Part shown: positions 30,157-39,848 of the stretch, in pieces
How positions within the stretch are numbered: position 1 is the first letter of the stretch
Layout: the number at the start of each line of letters is the position of its first letter
DNA from: Marinospirillum minutulum DSM 6287
GTDB lineage: Bacteria; Pseudomonadota; Gammaproteobacteria; Pseudomonadales; Halomonadaceae
Direction: 5' to 3'
Assembly: GCF_000422325.1 (NCBI RefSeq)
Contig: NZ_AULO01000009.1
Coordinates: 307,184-371,183, forward strand
DNA length: 64,000 nt
Program-made: the position numbers and the translations under genes
Notes under the pieces: generated by a model
Database searches by the model: none
Told to the model about the DNA's origin: nothing
Seen by the model: only the letters and a program-made list of their open reading frames with translations

Positions 30157-30948
30157 ATGAATGAAATTTTAGATGATGATCGCTTGTTATATGAAGATGA
30201 TGATCACCAGTTTGTTTGGTTTGGCTGGGAAGAAGAGGAAGGTTCCAATTCTTTTGTGCAAACTAACCAGTGCTTAATCATTAATGGTGGTCAGGGTTAC
30301 TTGTTTGACCCAGGTGGTACTTATGTATTTCATCAGGTGTTAGAGCAGGTAACCCGCTATTTGCATCCTCGGCAGCTCAATACCCTGCTAGCCACGCATC
30401 AAGATCCCGATGTGTGTTCTTCGGCTCCTTATTGGATGAAGGCAACCGATGCCAAGTTATTAATTTCACGCCTATGGCTGCACTTTGTTTCTCACTTTGG
30501 CTTAGATGAACCTGAACGTGTTGTTCCTCTGCCAGATAAAGGCGCTAAATTACGTCTGCCAACGGGTGATCATCTTTTAATTTTGCCTGCCCACTTTTTA
30601 CACAGTGAAGGTAACTTTAGTATTTTTGATGAGCGCTCGGGTATTTTGTTTACTGGTGATATTGGGGCATCCATTTACCCAGAAGGCGGCCGTGAAATTT
30701 TTGTTAAAGACTTTGAAGCACATAAGGCCTATATGGAGCCTTTTCATAAACGCTACATGCATTCTAATGCTGTATGTCGGCATTGGGTCGCTAGAATTAG
30801 AGCTTTGCCTTACAAAGTAAAAATGATAGTGCCTCAGCATGGAGCAATGTTTCAAGAAGATCAGGTAGAAGCGTTTCTAACCTGGTTTGAAGAACTGCAG
30901 TGTGGTGGCGATTATTTACAAGCCATCTACGCTGATCAGCCTTTTTAG
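30157..30948 (+). CDS. ODP-type di-iron metallo-beta-lactamase-fold protein, copy 2
   Basis: This 263-residue paralogue of the preceding gene has matching motifs: YEDDDHQFVWFGWE at the start, ATHQDPDV (H81), AHFLHSEGNF (H146 and H149), FTGDIGAS (D168) and VPQHGA (H228). At DNA level the segment encoding AHFLHSEGNF is almost identical in the two genes, so they look like a tandem duplication that has since diverged. AGGAG precedes the ATG. It lies 27 bp upstream of an HD-GYP-like gene, suggesting that the metal-site signal is passed to the latter. It probably acts in the cytoplasm. Confidence 0.8.
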   Translation: MNEILDDDRLLYEDDDHQFVWFGWEEEEGSNSFVQTNQCLIINGGQGYLFDPGGTYVFHQVLEQVTRYLHPRQLNTLLATHQDPDVCSSAPYWMKATDAKLLISRLWLHFVSHFGLDEPERVVPLPDKGAKLRLPTGDHLLILPAHFLHSEGNFSIFDERSGILFTGDIGASIYPEGGREIFVKDFEAHKAYMEPFHKRYMHSNAVCRHWVARIRALPYKVKMIVPQHGAMFQEDQVEAFLTWFEELQCGGDYLQAIYADQPF

Positions 30949-30975
30949 GTTACAGACAGACTGCAAGGATATGCT

Positions 30976-32184
30976 ATGTTTTTGCGTGATTTTGAATTAA
31001 CAAGAATAACGCCTGAACACCTTCAAGTGAATCAGCCGGTGCCTTGGTCTATTTATGACGAGTTTGGTAAGTTATTAATGGCCAAGGGTTCTACTCTACG
31101 CTCAGATAGGCAAAAGGAAATCTTAACTAGAGTAGGCTTATTTGCTCAAGAAATAGAGCCAGATCCAGAAAGCCTTATACCCAAACCTATAAAGTTTCGT
31201 CGTAAAGTTAACCCTTTTGCTGAATTTGATGAGCTTTGCTTAAAATTAGAAGAAGTTTTTAAGCTAATAGAAGCAGAAAAGCGACCCGCTGGTAGTGTTA
31301 TTAAAAAGCGTGTTTACGATATAGCGACGCATATTCAAGGGTTGGTTGAATATGATAGCGATGCTTTATTAGGCGCGGTGCATTTAGCTGAACAGTTTCC
31401 TTACCATGTTCATCATCCAATGCAAATTGCAGTATTAACCGAGTTAATACTTGATCGTTTGCAGGTAGAGCAAACAGTAAGGTTGTCAGTTTTAGCAGCA
31501 GCTTTAACTGGCAATATAGCAATGAACCCTTATCAGCAGCGGTTACATCAACAAAAAACACCACTAAATGATCAGCAGCGCGAAGTAATCAATCGTCACC
31601 CACTACAGAGTGCACAAAAGTTAGAAGAAGCGGGAATTGATGATTTATTATGGATAGAGCTTGTTGCTCAGCATCATGAAAAACTAGATGGTACGGGTTA
31701 CCCACGTAAGTTGAAGGGCGATGCTATTCGTCGAGAAGCAAGAATCTTGGCACTAGCCGATGTTTACACAGCCATGGTAACGCACCGTCCCTATCGTAAC
31801 CCTATAAAACACAAAGACTCTTTACGTGATATTTTCACTCAACGAGGCAGCAAATTCGATTCTAAACTAACACTACTGTTTTTGAATGAATTAGGTGTGT
31901 ACCCGCCTGGGGTTTATGTTCGCCTTAACAATGGAGAGTTGGCAGTTGTTATTGGTCGTACGCCAGACCCACGTTCACCTTTGGTGGCTAGTATTAAGAA
32001 AACCGATGGCGATTTATTTTTATCGCCTAGACGTAGAAACACTGCCACTGAACAGTTTGCTATTCGCAGCGCTTGTAATGTTAATGAACGAATAAAAATT
32101 AACCCTGCAACCCTTTGGGGCATTAGTGCAATTAGGGTTAATTCATTTGGTGTAGATTTATCTGGTGTAGCAGACCTAATCTAA
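30976..32184 (+). CDS. HD-GYP-like protein with degenerate HD motif
   Basis: This 402-residue protein has an N-terminal region of unclear fold (1-105) and a central HD-GYP domain (about 106-300). The domain has a histidine in YHVHHPMQIAVL, then RHPLQSAQKL, AQHHEKLDGTGYP and the RILALADVYTAMVTHRPYR helix. The canonical HD pair (AALLHDIGK) is replaced by AALTGNIAMN at 176-184, so the main metal ligands are lost. It may therefore bind c-di-GMP or partners without hydrolysing it. It follows two ODP-type genes and is closed by a terminator. Confidence 0.82.
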   Translation: MFLRDFELTRITPEHLQVNQPVPWSIYDEFGKLLMAKGSTLRSDRQKEILTRVGLFAQEIEPDPESLIPKPIKFRRKVNPFAEFDELCLKLEEVFKLIEAEKRPAGSVIKKRVYDIATHIQGLVEYDSDALLGAVHLAEQFPYHVHHPMQIAVLTELILDRLQVEQTVRLSVLAAALTGNIAMNPYQQRLHQQKTPLNDQQREVINRHPLQSAQKLEEAGIDDLLWIELVAQHHEKLDGTGYPRKLKGDAIRREARILALADVYTAMVTHRPYRNPIKHKDSLRDIFTQRGSKFDSKLTLLFLNELGVYPPGVYVRLNNGELAVVIGRTPDPRSPLVASIKKTDGDLFLSPRRRNTATEQFAIRSACNVNERIKINPATLWGISAIRVNSFGVDLSGVADLI

Positions 32185-32186
32185 AA

Positions 32187-32222
32187 AAAGTAGCCCTGCT
32201 TAATAGAGGGCTACTGGTTTTA
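32187..32222 (+). terminator. Terminator after HD-GYP gene
   Basis: AGTAGCCCT (32189-32197) pairs with AGGGCTACT (32207-32215), followed by GGTTTT. It lies between the convergent HD-GYP and elbB genes; A-runs on the left side allow it to work both ways. Confidence 0.8.
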
Positions 32223-32233
32223 ATTAAGTTAAC

Positions 32234-32908
32234 TTAGGCTAGCTCAAGCACTTTATCAACGAGTTTAAAAATGCCGGCTTTTGCTTCAGTAATTCTGCTG
32301 GCTAGCATATAGGCAGGCGTAGTAACCACCTTGTGGTTGTTATCAACTACTATTTCGTCAACAGCACAGCTTTTGTGCAATGAGCCCATGCTAGTCATAG
32401 CACCTTCAACCGCAGCATCGTTTCCAACAGTACATAAAATACCTGGCTGAATTAACTTAGCAGTAATGGCTGGTGTGATGCACATCAGGCCAATGGGCTT
32501 TTCTGCTTGGTAAAAGGCCTGTACAAAAGCTTGTACCTTTTTATCTACCGTACAGGCAGCGCCCTCTGTAGCAAAAGTAGAAAAGTTTTTAGCTACACCA
32601 AAACCACCGGGAAGTATGACTGCGTCATAATCTTCAGGATTAGCTGTTGATAAGGCAATAATCTCTCCTCTGGCTAAACGTGCTGCTTCAACTAAAAGGT
32701 TGCGGCTTGCAGCACCTTCTGGCTGGCTGTCTTTAACCTCTTCACCTGTTAGGTGGTTAATCACATGAGCTAGTGGTTTGTCTGGCGCGATAAACTGATA
32801 GTCAGCATCTTTTTCGTCTAGGCGAAGTAGGGTTAGTACCGTTTCATAAATTTCTGCGCCGTCATAAACGCCACAACCTGCAATTAACAAAGCGACTTTC
32901 TTTTTCAT
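32234..32908 (-). CDS. elbB: Isoprenoid biosynthesis glyoxalase ElbB (DJ-1 superfamily)
   Basis: This is a roughly 224-residue DJ-1/PfpI-like protein. The opening KKVALLIAGCGVYDGAEIYE, the ILPGGFGVAKNFSTFA stretch and the nucleophile Cys in IGLMCITPA match ElbB, for which weak glyoxalase activity has been reported; the true role is uncertain. I chose the ATG at 32908, which has a GGAG site, over a TTG 12 bp upstream. Confidence 0.92.
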   Translation of the reverse strand: MKKKVALLIAGCGVYDGAEIYETVLTLLRLDEKDADYQFIAPDKPLAHVINHLTGEEVKDSQPEGAASRNLLVEAARLARGEIIALSTANPEDYDAVILPGGFGVAKNFSTFATEGAACTVDKKVQAFVQAFYQAEKPIGLMCITPAITAKLIQPGILCTVGNDAAVEGAMTSMGSLHKSCAVDEIVVDNNHKVVTTPAYMLASRITEAKAGIFKLVDKVLELA

Positions 32909-33042
32909 TGTATTCTCCAAGGGAAGCTAGTCTGTAACAATCAAATTTAGCTAGATAAAGCGTGGGTGGCAAACTGTTGCAGTTTAAATGCAACCTTTGA
33001 CTGATATACTAGAAGTAAGTTTTATCTTTATATTGCTTTTAA

Positions 33043-34056
<1,014 letters not shown>

Positions 34057-34075
34057 ACGTAAGGGACAGGGATAG

Positions 34076-36280
34076 ATGGCGATAAAAACAGAAGCAACAA
34101 ATCAAGTAGAAGCCAGCACTCAAACACCTGCAACTAGCGCCCCTCGTGCTAGTTTGCGTATTAACCAGAGTAAAAGTGGTGTTAGGCGGCGTAAGCTAGA
34201 TGACAGCATTGATCTTGATGCAGCTGATTTGTACTTTAATCGCGAACTATCCCACTTGCAGTTTAATATTCGAGTGCTAGAGCAGTCTTTAGATGCTAGT
34301 CACCCGCTTTTGAATCGACTATTTTTTCTTTTGATTTTCTCTAGCAACCTAGATGAGTTTTTTGAAATACGTGTGGCAGGTCTGCGCCGCCAAGTTGCCT
34401 TAGATAGAGAAAAATCTGCTATAGATGGTATGCGCCCAAGCGAAGTCTTAAAAGAAATTTCACGCTTATGCCATGAACAGGTTGAGCGTCAATATAGCCT
34501 TTTAAATGAAGTGCTAATCCCAGCGATGGAAGAAGAACAGATACGCTTTATTCGTCGTGAGCAATGGACAAAAGAACAAGCTGCTTGGGTTAAAGAGTTT
34601 TTTAATAATGAAATTTTGCCAGTCATTAGCCCTATAGGTTTAGATCCTTCTCACCCTTTTCCACGCTTGGTAAATAAAAGCTTAAACTTTATTGTTTCTT
34701 TAGAAGGCAAAGATGCTTTTGGTCGCGAAGGTGGCTTGGCTATTCTACCCGCGCCTCGTTCTTTATCACGCTTATTACGCTTGCCTGATGAACTCTGTGA
34801 AGGTGGCGATAATTTTGTTTTTTTATCTTCAATGATTCACGCCCATGCAGAATCACTTTTCCCCGGAATGAAGGTGAAAGGCTGCTACCAGTTTAGAATT
34901 ACCCGCAATGCCGACCTAGCTGTGGATTCTGAAGATGTATCCGATTTAGCCAGTGCGCTACGTGGTGAGCTTTTATCTAGGCGCTATGGCGATGCAGTAC
35001 GTGTTGAAGTGGCAGATAATTGCCCAGAAGAATTGGCTCAGTTTTTATTGAGGCAGTTTTCCTTAACCGATGAAGAGCTTTACCGAGTTAATGGCCCCGT
35101 TAATTTAAACCGCCTTATGGCTGTTATGGGACAGATAGATCGCCCAGACTTACACTACAAGCCTTTTACTCCCGGCCTACCTAAACCGCTGCGTAAAGAA
35201 GAAGGCTCAATTTTTAATGCCATTAGTCAGGGAGATTTATTATTACATCACCCTTTTGAAAGCTTTTCTCCGGTTGAAGACCTGCTAAGAGAAGCAGCTA
35301 ATGACCCAGATGTAGTAGCCATAAAACAAACCCTTTATCGTACAGGCGCAGATTCCAATATTGTTAGTGCGCTTGTTGAAGCCGCCCGTAATGGTAAAGA
35401 AGTCACTGTTGTTATAGAGCTAAGGGCACGCTTTGATGAAGCAGACAACCTTACGCTTGCTAGCCGCTTACAAGAAGCGGGTGCTATTGTTATTTATGGT
35501 GTGGTTGCCTATAAAACCCATGCAAAAATGATGCATTTGTTGCGTCGAGAGCAGGGACGTTTACGCCCTTATGCCCACTTGGGAACAGGTAATTACCATG
35601 CAAAAACAGCACGCCTTTATACTGATTATGGTTTATTAACTGCCAATAAAGACATTTGTGAAGATGTGCATAAGGTGTTTTTGCAACTTTGTGGAATGGG
35701 ACAAGTATTAAATATGCGCAAACTGCTTCATGCGCCTTTTACCCTACACAAAAAACTAATCGAAATGATTGATAGAGAAGCAGACTTTGCAAGCGCAGGC
35801 AAAAAGGCACGCATTATTATTAAAGTAAATGCTATTACTGAGCCTAAACTTATAAAAGCACTTTATCGGGCTAGCCAAGCAGGTGTTGAAATCGACTTAA
35901 TTGTTCGCGGCATTTGTTGCTTAAAACCCGGCATTGCCGAAGTATCAGAAAATATTAAAGTGCGCTCTATTATTGGTCGCTTCTTAGAGCACACACGTGT
36001 TTTCTGTTTTTATAATGATGGTCAAGAAGACGTTTACTGCGCTAGTGCTGACTTTATGGAGCGTAACTTATTTCATCGTGTAGAAACCTGCTTCCCTTTA
36101 TTAGACCCACGTTTGGCTAATAGAGTACGTAAAGATTTAGAAACCTATTTGTTAGATAACTGCCAAAGCTGGGAGCTACTAAGTGATGGAACTTATTTGC
36201 TGAATTCACCAGCAGAAGGCAAGGCAGAGGTTAGTGTGCAAGAAACCTTGTTAGATGCCTATGCAGAAAAGCTTGGTTAG
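34076..36280 (+). CDS. ppk1: Polyphosphate kinase 1
   Basis: This 734-residue enzyme makes polyphosphate from ATP. It has the N-terminal domain (with [18 protein letters not shown]), a head domain and two PLD-like catalytic domains. The phosphorylated histidine is in [13 protein letters not shown], and a second histidine is in [11 protein letters not shown]. The first ~45 residues, before the conserved core, are low-complexity and likely flexible. It follows hemB by 20 bp. Confidence 0.97.
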   Translation: MAIKTEATNQVEASTQTPATSAPRASLRINQSKSGVRRRKLDDSIDLDAADLYFNRELSHLQFNIRVLEQSLDASHPLLNRLFFLLIFSSNLDEFFEIRVAGLRRQVALDREKSAIDGMRPSEVLKEISRLCHEQVERQYSLLNEVLIPAMEEEQIRFIRREQWTKEQAAWVKEFFNNEILPVISPIGLDPSHPFPRLVNKSLNFIVSLEGKDAFGREGGLAILPAPRSLSRLLRLPDELCEGGDNFVFLSSMIHAHAESLFPGMKVKGCYQFRITRNADLAVDSEDVSDLASALRGELLSRRYGDAVRVEVADNCPEELAQFLLRQFSLTDEELYRVNGPVNLNRLMAVMGQIDRPDLHYKPFTPGLPKPLRKEEGSIFNAISQGDLLLHHPFESFSPVEDLLREAANDPDVVAIKQTLYRTGADSNIVSALVEAARNGKEVTVVIELRARFDEADNLTLASRLQEAGAIVIYGVVAYKTHAKMMHLLRREQGRLRPYAHLGTGNYHAKTARLYTDYGLLTANKDICEDVHKVFLQLCGMGQVLNMRKLLHAPFTLHKKLIEMIDREADFASAGKKARIIIKVNAITEPKLIKALYRASQAGVEIDLIVRGICCLKPGIAEVSENIKVRSIIGRFLEHTRVFCFYNDGQEDVYCASADFMERNLFHRVETCFPLLDPRLANRVRKDLETYLLDNCQSWELLSDGTYLLNSPAEGKAEVSVQETLLDAYAEKLG

Positions 36281-36358
36281 CTGGGTAGGCAAAGGTTTTT
36301 CTTGGTGCTAGGCTGTAAGGACTAGTGAAAGTTTTAAACAGCTTTAATGGAAAGAAAA

Positions 36359-36688
36359 ATGATTAAACAACCCTTAGATGTAACACCGCAAGTTGCTGGG
36401 CTATGTTGGATTAAAGAAGATCAGTGGTCACGTTTAATTGAAGTGGCCGAAGATAGTGCTAGCTTAGAAAAAACCTGGCAAGAGTGGCAGGAAAAAAGCT
36501 TAGAAATGATTGAGGTTTTTGCAACACGCAATATTTTAATTGAGAAGGTAGAAGTGGATGTTGAAGCTTTAATTGACTGGTGCCAAGAACGTGAAAAGCC
36601 AGTTAATGCTTCAAGTCGTGCTGAATATGTTACCGCTTTAATGATGGAACAAAAAAAGTTAAAAACGGACCAAACCACACGCCATTAA
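36359..36688 (+). CDS. Uncharacterised small soluble protein
   Basis: This 109-residue protein is not one I recognise. It is tryptophan-rich and acidic in its first two thirds (CWIKEDQWSRLIEVAED, then WQEWQEKSLE), has no signal peptide or membrane segment, and ends in a charged tail with EYVTALMMEQKK. The ATG at 36359, with GGAAAG upstream, is preferred over the one 12 bp earlier. It follows ppk1 by 78 bp and converges with a DUF3087 gene. A full reading frame with a ribosome site, in coding-like sequence, supports it as real. Confidence 0.65.
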   Translation: MIKQPLDVTPQVAGLCWIKEDQWSRLIEVAEDSASLEKTWQEWQEKSLEMIEVFATRNILIEKVEVDVEALIDWCQEREKPVNASSRAEYVTALMMEQKKLKTDQTTRH

Positions 36689-36695
36689 GTGTATC

Positions 36696-37229
36696 TTAAG
36701 GCGTTTGTTCTTCTAGGGTTGCTAGCCAAGCTGGGTCTAAATAATTTATATGAGTCGGCAGGTTTAACCCCTGCATTTGCTCTTCAGTCGCTAACTTCTC
36801 AACTTTTAACTCTAGTAGTGCAGTGTCATCACCTTCTAGGCGGTGCATTTGTTCCAGCGCCAGATGGTAAAAGCGCAATAGCTTTAATGCTTCAGGGTTA
36901 TTCGTTGCTGCCAAGGCTTTAATGGTGTGCATTTTATTAGTAACACGCATTAAATTACGTTTTAAGTGCCAGCCATAGATAGCTTCTTGCATAAAAGGTT
37001 GTTTACTAAATACCAACTTAACCAGTAAGAGGGTGACTAGTAAACCAAGCAAAACACCCAGCAAATTTAGACGAAAATTATTACCGCCAGGGCTACCCCA
37101 AATAATGACTAGCAGGCTAGCCAAACCCATACCTAAAGATGCAAAAACCACAATTAAAATTAAACTGCTTTTACGTGTTTTTTGGCGATAGTCTATTGGG
37201 TCTAAGCTTTTAAGTGTAAACATAAACAT
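36696..37229 (-). CDS. DUF3087-like inner-membrane protein
   Basis: This 177-residue protein has two adjacent membrane segments (about 22-42 and 52-70), followed by a cytoplasmic alpha-helical domain. The start (LKSLDPIDYRQKTRKSS) and the ALAATNNPEALKLLRFYH region fit the DUF3087 family of unknown function as I remember it. It lies 33 bp downstream of the DAHP synthase gene, so it may be cotranscribed with it. Confidence 0.65.
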   Translation of the reverse strand: MFMFTLKSLDPIDYRQKTRKSSLILIVVFASLGMGLASLLVIIWGSPGGNNFRLNLLGVLLGLLVTLLLVKLVFSKQPFMQEAIYGWHLKRNLMRVTNKMHTIKALAATNNPEALKLLRFYHLALEQMHRLEGDDTALLELKVEKLATEEQMQGLNLPTHINYLDPAWLATLEEQTP

Positions 37230-37262
37230 CTTAATTTTACTCGTTAATGATAGCCAGCCACT

Positions 37263-38321
37263 TTATGCAGGCTCAGCTATGTGAGTGCTTAGTCTAACCT
37301 GCTGGGCTAATTTAAGCAGGCTACTACTGGTTGCTTGCCAATCTAAGCAGGGGTCAGTCATAGATTGACCGTAAACACCTTCTGTTGCTTGAAAAGGTTG
37401 CTGCCCTGCTACTAAAAAGCTTTCTAACATAACACCTAAAATAATTTGGCTTTCTTGCAGTTGTTGCCCAACACTTTCTAGTACCTGCTGCTGGCGTTCT
37501 GCCACCTTGCCACAATTGGCATGGCTAGCATCAATCATTACACGGTGATTAACCCCAGCGGCACGTAAAGCATGACTGGCAGCGGCTACCTGATCTGGAT
37601 GGTAGTTGGGGCCAGCATTACCACCACGCAATACTAAATGACTGGACTGATTACCGGGCGAGTTAGATAAAACTAACTGTCCATGACTATTGATACGTGT
37701 AATTTGCTGAGGCTGAGCTGCTGCTTTAATGGCATTGATTGCTACTGAAAAACCACCATCAGTACCATTTTTAAAGCCGATGCTGCCAGGTAATTGGCTG
37801 GCCATTTCACGGTGGGTTTGTGATTCAGTCGTGCGTGCACCTAAGGCATACCAGCTAACTAAATCTTCAAAGTAAGGGGCTAAAAAAGGATTCAGAGCTT
37901 CGGTTGCTAAAGGTAAGCCTAGTTGAGCAACTTGCAACATAAGTTGGCGTGACCTAACCAAACCCTTAGTTAAATTGTTGCTGCCATCCCTGTCTGGGTC
38001 GTTAACCATGCCTTTCCAGCCCAAGCAGGTACGGGGTTTTTCTAAGTAAACACGCATGATTAATAAAAGCTTATCAGCAACTTTTTCTTGTAGCTTTACT
38101 AGGCGCTGAGCGTAATCTAGCGTGGCACTAATATCATGTACGGAGCAAGGGCCTACGACTACGATTAATCGCTTGTCTTCACCTGCAACAATTTTTTGAA
38201 CGGCCAAGCGTTGCTGCATTATTTGTGTTTGTAAAGCCTTGGGTAAAGGCAGTTGTTGTCTTAGTTCAGCTGGTGTTGTGATAAGTCGTTCATTCGTTGG
38301 TGTGGATAGTTTACTGTTCAT
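37263..38321 (-). CDS. DAHP synthase, class I
   Basis: This enzyme condenses phosphoenolpyruvate and erythrose 4-phosphate in the first step of the shikimate pathway. The roughly 352-residue protein has VVGPCSVHD, MRVYLEKPRTCLGWKG, DPDRDGSNNL and GARTTESQTHREMASQLPG, all typical of the AroF/AroG/AroH class. Which aromatic acid inhibits it cannot be read from motifs alone. The ATG at 38321 is preferred over a TTG 6 bp upstream. Expression is probably attenuated: a terminator hairpin ends 18 bp before the start, and an aromatic-rich leader peptide lies further upstream. Confidence 0.95.
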   Translation of the reverse strand: MNSKLSTPTNERLITTPAELRQQLPLPKALQTQIMQQRLAVQKIVAGEDKRLIVVVGPCSVHDISATLDYAQRLVKLQEKVADKLLLIMRVYLEKPRTCLGWKGMVNDPDRDGSNNLTKGLVRSRQLMLQVAQLGLPLATEALNPFLAPYFEDLVSWYALGARTTESQTHREMASQLPGSIGFKNGTDGGFSVAINAIKAAAQPQQITRINSHGQLVLSNSPGNQSSHLVLRGGNAGPNYHPDQVAAASHALRAAGVNHRVMIDASHANCGKVAERQQQVLESVGQQLQESQIILGVMLESFLVAGQQPFQATEGVYGQSMTDPCLDWQATSSSLLKLAQQVRLSTHIAEPA

Positions 38322-38338
38322 TGCCAAATTTTCCTTAT

Positions 38339-38377
38339 AAAAAAACCCCGGTGATTGGACTGCACCGGGGTTTTTTT
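38339..38377 (-). terminator. Attenuator terminator before DAHP synthase
   Basis: Positions 38339-38353 and 38363-38377 are perfect reverse complements: CCCCGGTG and CACCGGGG arms extended by A/T, with a 9-nt loop. On the minus strand the stem ends in a T-run, a rho-independent terminator inside the leader, 18 bp before the gene start. This placement means it can only be an attenuator or the 3' end of the upstream operon; the leader peptide favours attenuation. Confidence 0.85.
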
Positions 38378-38416
38378 ATCTATGCCTGGGCAGCCACTAG
38401 GCGCCCGCAAAAAAGC

Positions 38417-38509
38417 TCAGACGCGATGAATTCTGCTAAACCAATAGCCATAAAAAGAGAAGCTAGCTTTTGCTAGGCGTGTCTTTTGGTTAAGAGAACT
38501 ATGCTGCAT
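38417..38509 (-). CDS. Aromatic-rich leader peptide of DAHP synthase attenuator
   Basis: This 30-residue reading frame starts at an ATG 7 nt after an AGGCAG ribosome site. Residues 17-24 read F-S-F-Y-G-Y-W-F, three Phe, two Tyr and one Trp within eight codons, followed by SRIHRV and a stop. This is the classic composition of a transcription-attenuation leader such as those of pheA and pheST. The terminator lies 40 nt after the stop. When charged Phe, Tyr or Trp tRNA is scarce, ribosome stalling would favour an alternative fold and readthrough. I have not verified the competing fold by calculation. A candidate promoter (TTGTTA-N17-TAATAA, 38522-38550, minus strand) lies very close to the leader ATG, perhaps too close. 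Confidence 0.75.
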   Translation of the reverse strand: MQHSSLNQKTRLAKASFSFYGYWFSRIHRV

Positions 38510-38570
38510 GTCTGCTGCCTTTTATTAAATATTTGTTTACTGGCTAACAACGATAAACGCCCTAATTCAG

Positions 38571-39089
38571 TTATGCAAGCTTTTCTGCCAAACCTTGTAC
38601 TGGGTAAAGCGTATAAACTCGAAAAAACTCCTCTCTGGAGAAGGTTTTAATTAGATTCTTACTATAAGCAATTTTGCGATTTTTTTGTAAATCGAAGCCT
38701 TTGTAGTTCAGTAACTGCAAACACTCAGCACAGATTTGGCGTGAAGAGGACTCATTGCCTAGCGGTAAATCACCCGTGCGTCTGGTGCTAACCCAAACCA
38801 TTTGGTTATTTGCCCAGCTTTGTGTAAGGGGGCATTGGGCTAAGTGATAGTCGGTTGCGGCTTCTAGGTAAACTGCAATACGGGTATTTTTTAAGCCCCA
38901 AGTTGCATCTGCAAAGTGCTTAAGGCGATGAAGTGGTAGCTGTTTACCCTGCTGATCTAATTCAGACCTTTCTTTACCCGTTAGGTGCTTGTCAGGATTA
39001 AATAGCTCAAAATGCCCAGCTTTACGTGCACCCATTTTTAAACGTAATACTTTGAAAGGTTCAAACTCTGTGAAATTTGGTAATTTCAT
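38571..39089 (-). CDS. Uncharacterised protein linked to ZorAB-like motor
   Basis: This 172-residue soluble protein is one I do not recognise. Features include a basic N-terminal third (FKVLRLKMGARKAGHF), a middle AVYLEAATDYHLAQC, and a CAECLQLLNYKGF stretch at 120-132 with a CxxC pair. C86, C120 and C123 could form part of a zinc site, but a fourth ligand is not obvious. It has no membrane segment. It lies 13 bp downstream of the ZorB-like gene in what looks like the same operon, so it may act with the motor. It is far shorter than ZorC, ZorD or ZorE of described Zorya systems, and I can assign no function. Confidence 0.7.
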   Translation of the reverse strand: MKLPNFTEFEPFKVLRLKMGARKAGHFELFNPDKHLTGKERSELDQQGKQLPLHRLKHFADATWGLKNTRIAVYLEAATDYHLAQCPLTQSWANNQMVWVSTRRTGDLPLGNESSSRQICAECLQLLNYKGFDLQKNRKIAYSKNLIKTFSREEFFRVYTLYPVQGLAEKLA

Positions 39090-39102
39090 TTAATTAACCA
39101 CT

Positions 39103-39843
39103 TCATTCTTTTACTTCAAGGCTAAGTGGCTGGCGCTGTTCTTCTAAAATAGCGCGAATACGTGAGTCTGCATCGGTGCGTACCCGGAATTCAACTCGGC
39201 GTGAAAGCTCATTGTTTTCAATGCCATCACTAGTATAAATTGGTTGGGATGATGACAAGCCATTAGCGGTTAAGTATTGCTTTAACCATTCTTGTTCTTT
39301 AGCGACAGCCGCTAGGTTAATGACATACTCCAAGCTTGAGCGGGTTCTTTCTTGCGATAAACGCATATTGTTTATATAGGCTTCATTTGGTGTGCGGGCA
39401 TTAGTCCAGTCACGTGAAGTGTGGCCTTCTATACGTACTTCCTCTATGTCTTCTCGGTAATTAGCAGAAGTAATAACTCGCACATAGCGGGGAAAAAAAT
39501 CATTTAAAATTTCTTCAAATGCTGGTCTAAGTTGTGAAGAACCTACTTCGAATAATACGCCGCTGTCTTGGAAACTAATCACCAAGTCTGGGGTTAGTTT
39601 TGCACCCCAGCGGGGTAAATCTTCTTCAAATTCATCCAGCAGGTCTTGGTAAAGCATTTGCCTTAAATCTAGGTAAATTTCCGCAACTTCACGCATTCGC
39701 TCACTTTCTTTTTGTACTATCACCATAAAAACGACTGAAACTAATAAAAATACCATCATAAGTGCAGCCATTAAATCACTAACAGAAATCCAGTGAGCAC
39801 CTTCTTCATCCGCTAGAACCTCTTCCTCTTGATTGCGCAACAT
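39103..39843 (-). CDS. ZorB/MotB-like stator protein with OmpA-like domain
   Basis: This 246-residue protein has a short cytoplasmic N-terminus, one membrane helix (about 21-44) beginning ISVSDLMAALMMVFLL with an aspartate (D23) at the position used for ion flow in MotB and ZorB, a coiled segment (45-75) and a C-terminal OmpA-like peptidoglycan-binding domain (about 85-225, with VRIEGHTSRDW, NMRLSQERTRSSLEYV and NELSRRVEFRV). It resembles ZorB more than flagellar MotB, as no flagellar genes are near. It follows the ZorA-like gene by 5 bp. Confidence 0.82.
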   Translation of the reverse strand: MLRNQEEEVLADEEGAHWISVSDLMAALMMVFLLVSVVFMVIVQKESERMREVAEIYLDLRQMLYQDLLDEFEEDLPRWGAKLTPDLVISFQDSGVLFEVGSSQLRPAFEEILNDFFPRYVRVITSANYREDIEEVRIEGHTSRDWTNARTPNEAYINNMRLSQERTRSSLEYVINLAAVAKEQEWLKQYLTANGLSSSQPIYTSDGIENNELSRRVEFRVRTDADSRIRAILEEQRQPLSLEVKE

Positions 39844-39848
39844 GGTTC

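Noticed and set aside
38411..38450. Alternative leader frame starting at the ATG inside the leader (MAIGLAEFIASELF...)
   Set aside because: It lacks a ribosome site and has few aromatic codons; the overlapping frame with the F/Y/W cluster and AGGCAG site is the better candidate.
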